18,699 nucleotides of DNA, from the NCBI GenBank assembly GCA_038230695.1, contig JBBRMT010000078.1, positions 1 through 18,699 of the forward strand, given 5' to 3'. Origin of the DNA: QHBQ01 sp038230695. Lineage in GTDB: Bacteria > Chloroflexota > Chloroflexia > QHBQ01. Each line of letters opens with the position of its first letter. The stretch's first letter is position 1. Below the pieces are notes generated by a model. It ran no database searches, was not told where the DNA came from, and saw only the letters and a list, made by a program, of their open reading frames with translations. The position numbers were made by a program, and so were the translations under genes. Positions 14,556 to 18,699 of the stretch are shown here, in pieces.

Positions 14556-14577
14556 GGGGCGGGCAGCTGCCCGCCCC
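14556..14577. repeat. Perfect 22-bp palindrome, hairpin repeat copy i
   Basis: The sequence reads identically on both strands, GGGGCGGGCAG on one arm and its exact complement on the other, followed by CTAC, the inverted form of the family's GTAG flank. It lies 36 bp after the aldehyde dehydrogenase stop. No U-run follows, so its role as terminator is doubtful. Confidence 0.85.
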
Positions 14578-14683
14578 TACGAAATACACTTCATCTTCTT
14601 GACGACTTGATATAAAGCCAGCACTCATGGCAATGCCCCGCTGTCTGGACTGGATAAGAAGCGGGGCAAGAAAATGGATAAAA

Positions 14684-15067
14684 ATGGAAATGAAACTTGA
14701 GCTGGTGCCGATGCCAGTTGCGGATATTGACCGCGCCAAAGCCTTCTACGTTGAAAAGCTCGGATTTAACGACGACCATGATGTTCGGCCCAGCGACACA
14801 ATGCGAGTTGTCCAGCTAACCCCAGCGGGGTCGGCTTGCTCGATCGTACTTACGGCTGGTCTGCCCGGCATGGAAATGCCGCCCGGTTCGCTCCGCGGTC
14901 TGCATCTGGTTGTAGATGACATAAGCAAGGCCCACGCAGAACTAGCAGGCCGAGGCGTGGCCGTAAGCGGGATTGACGACCAGGGCGGCATCAAGTATGT
15001 TGGCTTCAGCGACCCCGATGGCAACACTTGGACATTGCAGGAGATACCGGCTATGTTTAAGAGCTAG
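14684..15067 (+). CDS. VOC/glyoxalase-fold protein, 127 aa
   Basis: The protein has two beta-alpha-beta-beta-beta modules. The first begins LELVPMPVADIDRAKAFYVE and KLGF. The second begins GLHLVVDDISKAHAEL and ends with the typical GFSDPDGNTWTLQE. Candidate metal or active-site residues are His74 and Glu120. Such single-domain proteins act as dimers in glyoxalase, dioxygenase, epimerase or antibiotic-binding roles, and the precise one is not visible. The ATG at 14684 is chosen because the conserved fold begins two residues later. The frame extends to 14627, but those 19 residues are unlike the family. A weak GGA lies a few bases upstream. The stop TAG (15065-15067) overlaps the trpS stop on the other strand. 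Confidence 0.88.
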   Translation: MEMKLELVPMPVADIDRAKAFYVEKLGFNDDHDVRPSDTMRVVQLTPAGSACSIVLTAGLPGMEMPPGSLRGLHLVVDDISKAHAELAGRGVAVSGIDDQGGIKYVGFSDPDGNTWTLQEIPAMFKS

Positions 15068-16047
15068 GCCAGTCCCATCTTTCCCTTTACCTCCAGCAAA
15101 GTTGCCTCAGCCAGCGGCGCAGCCTTCTTTGCGCCCTCACGCAGCACATCGCGGATATAGTCCTCACTGAAGGTGGCGCGACGGGCGCGGAAGTCGGCAA
15201 GCTGGGCGTTCATGTCGTCGGCCAGCATCGTCTTGCACTCCACACATCCCAGCGCCGCGCTGCGGCAGCCCTGCTCCACGGCTGCCACCCGCTCAGGTGG
15301 ACTGAAGAAGCGGTGCAAGGTGTAGACATTGCATATTTCAGGGTGGCCGGGGTCGGTACGCAGGCGGCGGGTGGGGTCAGTCACCATCTGACCGACTAGC
15401 TCACGGGTAGTTGGCTCGTCGGCGGCCAGTTCGATGTAGTTGTCCAGGCTCTTGCTCATCTTATATTTGCCGTCAATGCCCATCACGCGGGGGAAGCTGG
15501 TCAGGCGCGGCTGCGGTTCGGGGAAGGTGGGGCCGAAGTGGTAGTTGAAGCGGCGCACGATCTCGCGGGCCAGTTCCAGATGGGCCAATTGATCCTCGCC
15601 CACTGGCACCACCTCGGCCTTGTATAGCAGGATGTCGGCGGCCATCAGCACTGGATAGCCGAGCAAGCCGTAGTTAACATTGTCGGGATGATATTTGACC
15701 TTCTCCTTGAAGCTGGGCGAACGCATTAGCTGGCCGATGGGCGTAACCATGCTAAGGCAGAGCATCAGTTCCGCCACCTGTGGCACGTGCGATTGCACGA
15801 AGATGGTCGCCTTGTTGGGGTCGAGGCCCGCCGCCAGCCAGTCGGCTGCCATATCAATGATGTTGCCGCGCAGGTGGCTGACCCCTACCTCCTCCATAGT
15901 GGTGAGGGCATGGTAGTCCACGATGCAGTAGAGGCAATCGAACTCGCCACTCTCCTGCAAGGTTACATAGTTCTGAATCGCGCCCAGATAGTTGCCGATA
16001 TGCTGCCGCCCAGTAGGGCGTGCGCCGCTGAACACTCGTGTTTTCAT
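15064..16047 (-). CDS. trpS: Tryptophan--tRNA ligase, 327 aa
   Basis: This class I aminoacyl-tRNA synthetase charges tRNA-Trp in the cytoplasm. Visible landmarks are the nucleotide-binding HIGN (16-19) within PTGRQHIGNYLGA, the tryptophan pocket region MVTPIGQLMRSPSFKEKVKY, MAADILLYKAEVVPVGEDQ (135-153), and the KMSKS loop at 196-200. The length of 327 fits the compact bacterial enzyme. The start ATG (16045-16047) has GGGATAGG close upstream. No T-box fits in the 86-bp gap to the next gene, which holds only a short hairpin repeat. It may be co-transcribed with the upstream small membrane protein. It is an essential housekeeping gene unless a second trpS exists elsewhere. Confidence 0.97.
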   Translation of the reverse strand: MKTRVFSGARPTGRQHIGNYLGAIQNYVTLQESGEFDCLYCIVDYHALTTMEEVGVSHLRGNIIDMAADWLAAGLDPNKATIFVQSHVPQVAELMLCLSMVTPIGQLMRSPSFKEKVKYHPDNVNYGLLGYPVLMAADILLYKAEVVPVGEDQLAHLELAREIVRRFNYHFGPTFPEPQPRLTSFPRVMGIDGKYKMSKSLDNYIELAADEPTTRELVGQMVTDPTRRLRTDPGHPEICNVYTLHRFFSPPERVAAVEQGCRSAALGCVECKTMLADDMNAQLADFRARRATFSEDYIRDVLREGAKKAAPLAEATLLEVKGKMGLA

Positions 16048-16074
16048 TGCCTATCCCATTTCGTAGTTGGCTAA

Positions 16075-16094
16075 GGGCGCACTGTAGTGCGCCC
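16075..16094. repeat. Hairpin repeat copy j upstream of trpS
   Basis: GGGCGCACT (16075-16083) pairs perfectly with AGTGCGCCC (16086-16094) around GT. It lies 27 bp before the trpS start and would be in the trpS leader. Confidence 0.75.
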
Positions 16095-16133
16095 CACGTA
16101 ATTGTTCCTGTATATCCTGTTGCCCACCGTTGT

Positions 16134-16442
16134 TTATCGCCCCAACATTATTGCCCCAACCAGGCTAGCAAGGCCGATGATCAGACCCGTCGCGGCAATC
16201 GTCCTAGCCGTGCCATGCTGCCTTATCGCCATGAACCCCGCCACCCCGCTGATCAGCCCACCCACCACCGCCAGCGCGAGGGGAAGCGCCATATTGGTAT
16301 GAGGCAGGCAGCCGCCACCTTCGCAATCAGCCGTGGCAACCGAGGCGGCCACCGCGATGAAGTCAAACGCGGCAGCGGTGCTACTGATTAGCAAGCCGAA
16401 CTCTGCAAGCAGCTTCAGTTGGCGGTTGGCGGAATCGTTCAC
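16134..16442 (-). CDS. Small hypothetical membrane protein, 102 aa
   Basis: Three hydrophobic segments are visible at about 10-36, 51-72 and 80-100. The first loop, TADCEGGGCLPHTN, holds two cysteines (40 and 45) that could form a disulfide or bind metal. The ends are short and polar. The start is GTG (16440-16442) with AGGGAGG immediately upstream, a rather close spacing of about three bases. It precedes trpS on the same strand by 86 bp, so the two may be co-transcribed. There is no known link between them. I recognise no family. The well-placed SD and consistent membrane profile make it more likely real than a chance frame. Confidence 0.65.
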   Translation of the reverse strand: MNDSANRQLKLLAEFGLLISSTAAAFDFIAVAASVATADCEGGGCLPHTNMALPLALAVVGGLISGVAGFMAIRQHGTARTIAATGLIIGLASLVGAIMLGR

Positions 16443-16469
16443 TGTCCTCCCTAACCCAAACCTCTCCCA

Positions 16470-16829
16470 GCGGGCTAATCCTTACCCATAAACGTTGAAG
16501 GCAGTAGTGGAGGGGGATAAGCCGCCACTCGCCGAGTTACTGAGGGTTGGGAGCGAAGCTCCCTGCTTGCAAGTGTACCAATGCTTATCGCCACCCTCAA
16601 TGTGCCAACGCAAGTAGCAACTCTACGGCACGATGAACGCGGCGCAAGGGTTCACTCTGGTCATCTCGCCACGCATAGCTACAACATTGGCCGCTAATAA
16701 GCAGACGATGAGCATTGCGTAGCGGCAAGCAAGGGCTGCGCCCCCAACCCCCAGTAACGTTGCAAGCCGCCCGCTCGCTTGCACCTTATACTACGCGATG
16801 TTTTTATTTGTGGGTAAGGTTTAGCCCGC
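16470..16829. mobile_element. Foldback MITE-like element, copy 3 (best preserved)
   Basis: The terminal inverted repeats are 23 bp with two mismatches (16470-16492 against 16807-16829). They begin GCGGGCTAA and include TTACCCAYAAA. A second, inner pair of arms (16536-16592 and 16704-16758) is about 80% complementary over some 55 bp. The two arms can fold into one long hairpin, with the small perfect hairpin GGGAGCGAAGCTCCC in the left arm. Weaker symmetry extends outwards to about 16455 and 16838. It contains no credible gene. It fills the 421-bp gap between the small membrane protein and the S9 peptidase. Confidence 0.8.
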
Positions 16830-16844
16830 AAGGGTTGGGCTTTT

Positions 16845-16858
16845 GCACTCAGCACTCA
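16845..16858. repeat. 7-bp tandem repeat, unit GCACTCA
   Basis: Two head-to-tail copies of GCACTCA lie just beyond the 3' end of the S9 peptidase gene. Confidence 0.5.
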
Positions 16859-16863
16859 GGCAC

Positions 16864-18699
16864 TTACAGTTTAGCATCAAACCAGCCGATGATACGCTCC
16901 AGGCGCTCGATGCGGTGGCGGGGCTGACCCATGCGTGATAGCCCGTGCGACTCGTTGGGGAAGCGCACCATCTGCACATCCTTGTGCCGTATCTTGAGCG
17001 CGACGAACAGTTGCTCGGCCTGCTCGATCAGGCAGCGATAGTCCTTCTCGCTGTGCAGGATCAGCAGTGGCGTATTCATGCGATTGACGTAGGTAATGGG
17101 CGAGTGTTCGATGTACCACTGCAAACTGTCGCCGTCGTAGGGATGGCCGGGGAACTCGGCCTCGCCGAAGTAGTAGCCCGCATCGCTCGTCCCCCAGAAG
17201 CTAGCTAGATTTGTGAGGCTGCGTTGGGTAACGGCGGCCTTGAAGCGATCGGTGTGGCCGATGATCCAGTTGGTCATATACCCGCCGTAGCTGCCGCCGG
17301 TCACGCCCAGGCGGGTTTCGTCAATGTAGCCACCCTCCAACGCCTTATCCACCATCGCCATGATGTCGCGGTAATCTACGCTGCCCCAGTCGTTGCGGAT
17401 GGCTCTGGCGAAATCCTCGCCATAGGTGACGCTGCCCCGCGGGTTGGTGTAGAGAACCACGTAACCGCGGGCAGCCATCAGTTGGAACTCGTGGTGAAAG
17501 GTGTTGCCATAGGCGCTGTGCGGCCCGCCATGGATCTCCAGAATCATGGGATACTTCTTGTTGGGGTCGAAGCCAGGCGGCTTGAGCAGCCAACCCTGCA
17601 CCTCCACCCCATCATGCTGGATGAAGATCGGTTCGGGGCTAGAAAGGTCAAGTTCGTTCAATATCGGCGCGTTGATGTTGGTGAGGCGGCGTTCCTCGCT
17701 GCCTTCGGCGCGGGCGTAGAACAGGTCGTTGGGTTGGCTGGGGTCGGCGGCGGTGAACAGGATGTGGCTATTGTCCGCGCTGATGCTGAAGGTCATCACC
17801 TCGCGGTCGCCCTTTATCACGCGAGTGATGGGCAGTCCCTGCTCTGGGCCACTCGCGCCCTTCGGTTCATCGGCATTATCATAAACCGCGATGCGGAAGA
17901 GGTTGGTGTTACCATAATCACCTGCGGTGGCGTAGATATAGCGGCCATCGTTGCTCCACACCGGCGACTCGTCGCCTATGCCCTCGCGCATATCGCTGCC
18001 AATGTGGTCGCCGAAGCTGCGATTGAAGCCTTCAGTGAGGCAGCGCGGTTCGACATCACGGCCCTGGGCTACATCGAGCAGCCACAATTTGGTGTCGCGC
18101 CCGCCACCCGCCTCTTTGCCATCGGCGAAGCCGAAGCAGACAATCTGTTTACCATCGGGGCTGAAGCAAGGGTTGAAAAACACGCCGTGGTCGCGGGTTA
18201 GCTGGCGCGGTTCGGGATACTGGCCCGCCGCGAAGCCGCTAAGGTCGGCGCTGACAAGAAAGATGTCGTTGACCGCGATGTGCCAATCCCAGTCGGGTTC
18301 ACGATCGCTGATGAAGGCAATGTGTTGGCCGTCGGGCGACCAGCGGGGCTGGGCATCCTCGAAGTCGCCACTGGTTAGCTGGCGGGAACGGTCGCGGGGG
18401 TCGCGCTCCTTGCGCTTCTCGCTCTCACGCTTGGCTTTGTCCTTGTCGCTGCGCGGAGTGGTGGCGAGATCGTGTTCGCGCAACACTTCATCTAGCCCGG
18501 CGATTTGCTGCGGCGTTGGCACGTCAATCAGGAAGATATGGCTGCGCTCGATGCCCAGCCAACCCCCGCCGTCGAACTTGTGCTGCATCCGGGTAATAAC
18601 TTTGGTCTTGTTCTGTTCGTCGTGTTCCTCGTCAACCGCACTAGCCCGCTCCTCGGCCTGCACTGGCGATGTCGGCGCGTCTTCGCTGCTGCCACCCTC
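16864..18699 (-). CDS. S9 family prolyl-oligopeptidase/acylaminoacyl-peptidase (5' end outside window)
   Basis: The frame is open through base 18699 with 611 residues visible. An internal GTG at 18663 is not a convincing start, so the gene runs off the window. The N-terminal part is a beta-propeller with WD40/TolB-like blades (PRWSPDGQHIAFISDRE, then FSPDGKQIVCFGF and VWSNDGRYIYATAG). It is interrupted early by a very charged stretch (DKDKAKRESEKRKERDPRD). The C-terminal alpha/beta-hydrolase has the nucleophile Ser in GGSYGGY (codon 17290-17292), Asp in SEKDYR (17041-17043) and His in ESHG (16945-16947). The oxyanion region is HGGPHSAYG. These are the S9C hallmarks. It cleaves short peptides, the propeller gating access. 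No signal peptide can be judged. Family members are around 650-700 residues, so roughly 40-90 may be missing. Confidence 0.95.
   Translation of the reverse strand, partial: EGGSSEDAPTSPVQAEERASAVDEEHDEQNKTKVITRMQHKFDGGGWLGIERSHIFLIDVPTPQQIAGLDEVLREHDLATTPRSDKDKAKRESEKRKERDPRDRSRQLTSGDFEDAQPRWSPDGQHIAFISDREPDWDWHIAVNDIFLVSADLSGFAAGQYPEPRQLTRDHGVFFNPCFSPDGKQIVCFGFADGKEAGGGRDTKLWLLDVAQGRDVEPRCLTEGFNRSFGDHIGSDMREGIGDESPVWSNDGRYIYATAGDYGNTNLFRIAVYDNADEPKGASGPEQGLPITRVIKGDREVMTFSISADNSHILFTAADPSQPNDLFYARAEGSEERRLTNINAPILNELDLSSPEPIFIQHDGVEVQGWLLKPPGFDPNKKYPMILEIHGGPHSAYGNTFHHEFQLMAARGYVVLYTNPRGSVTYGEDFARAIRNDWGSVDYRDIMAMVDKALEGGYIDETRLGVTGGSYGGYMTNWIIGHTDRFKAAVTQRSLTNLASFWGTSDAGYYFGEAEFPGHPYDGDSLQWYIEHSPITYVNRMNTPLLILHSEKDYRCLIEQAEQLFVALKIRHKDVQMVRFPNESHGLSRMGQPRHRIERLERIIGWFDAKL

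Noticed and set aside
14556..14577. Perfect palindrome after the aldehyde dehydrogenase gene as its terminator
   Set aside because: It lacks a downstream T-run, and the same hairpin type occurs before genes as well as after, so it is better treated as a repeat family member.
16048..16133. T-box leader before trpS
   Set aside because: Only 86 bp separate trpS from the next gene. It contains one simple hairpin and no T-box consensus or terminator/antiterminator pair.
16715..16927. 70-aa open frame across the end of the third foldback element
   Set aside because: It runs from repeat DNA into the antisense of the S9 gene end, and no family or ribosome-binding site is evident.
17224..18201. 325-aa plus-strand open frame opposite the S9 peptidase
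   Set aside because: The opposite strand carries clear propeller blades and hydrolase motifs. This frame is a compositional shadow with no recognisable domain.

Overview
The window is about 60% GC bacterial chromosome with close-packed genes on both strands and repeat-rich gaps. I infer a member of the Chloroflexota, probably class Chloroflexia. The grounds are the mix of a UPF0182 membrane protein, Pro/Thr-rich anchored proteins, a glycine-zipper stress protein and many short hairpin repeats. No rRNA or other phylogenetic marker is present, so this is moderate confidence only.

Layout. Bases 1-48 hold the tail of a plus-strand gene. Two minus-strand genes follow: a low-complexity hydrophilic protein (53-502) and a stress-type protein combining a GSP17M-like domain, glycine zippers and a CsbD-like tail (674-1936). 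Bases 2156-2446 form an isolated plus-strand transcription unit with a good promoter, several hairpins, an 18-codon ORF and a strong intrinsic terminator. It reads into no gene on its strand and is probably a small structured RNA. A fumarylacetoacetate hydrolase-family gene (2488-3423, minus) has its own promoter. A MerR-family regulator and an MFS exporter (3793-5814, plus) form a likely regulator-plus-efflux unit. A threonine synthase-like gene (6217-7422, minus) has lost the PLP lysine and the other cofactor-binding motifs. A UPF0182 protein (7667-10597) and a membrane-anchored gluzincin protease (10728-12422) lie in tandem. They are followed by an aldehyde dehydrogenase (13036-14520) and a small VOC/glyoxalase-fold protein (14684-15067). 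The VOC gene meets trpS tail to tail, sharing CTAG in their stop codons. Upstream of trpS on the same strand is a small membrane protein (16134-16442), and an S9 prolyl-oligopeptidase (16864 to the window edge) closes the window.

The gaps carry three layers of repeats. (1) Three copies of a roughly 270-360 bp foldback, MITE-like element lie at 5846-6110, 12497-12796 and 16470-16829, with inverted ends and long inner inverted arms and no coding capacity. (2) At least ten short hairpins are framed as (GTA)GGGGCG...CGCCC, with inner stems that differ between copies but stay complementary. (3) Short tandem arrays with a constant 7-bp unit length but different sequences occur in three intergenic gaps.

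I found no CRISPR array, tRNA, rRNA, transposase gene, phage gene or defence system. The items most worth a second look are the threonine synthase-like pseudoenzyme, the stand-alone structured RNA and the two hairpin-forming repeat families.
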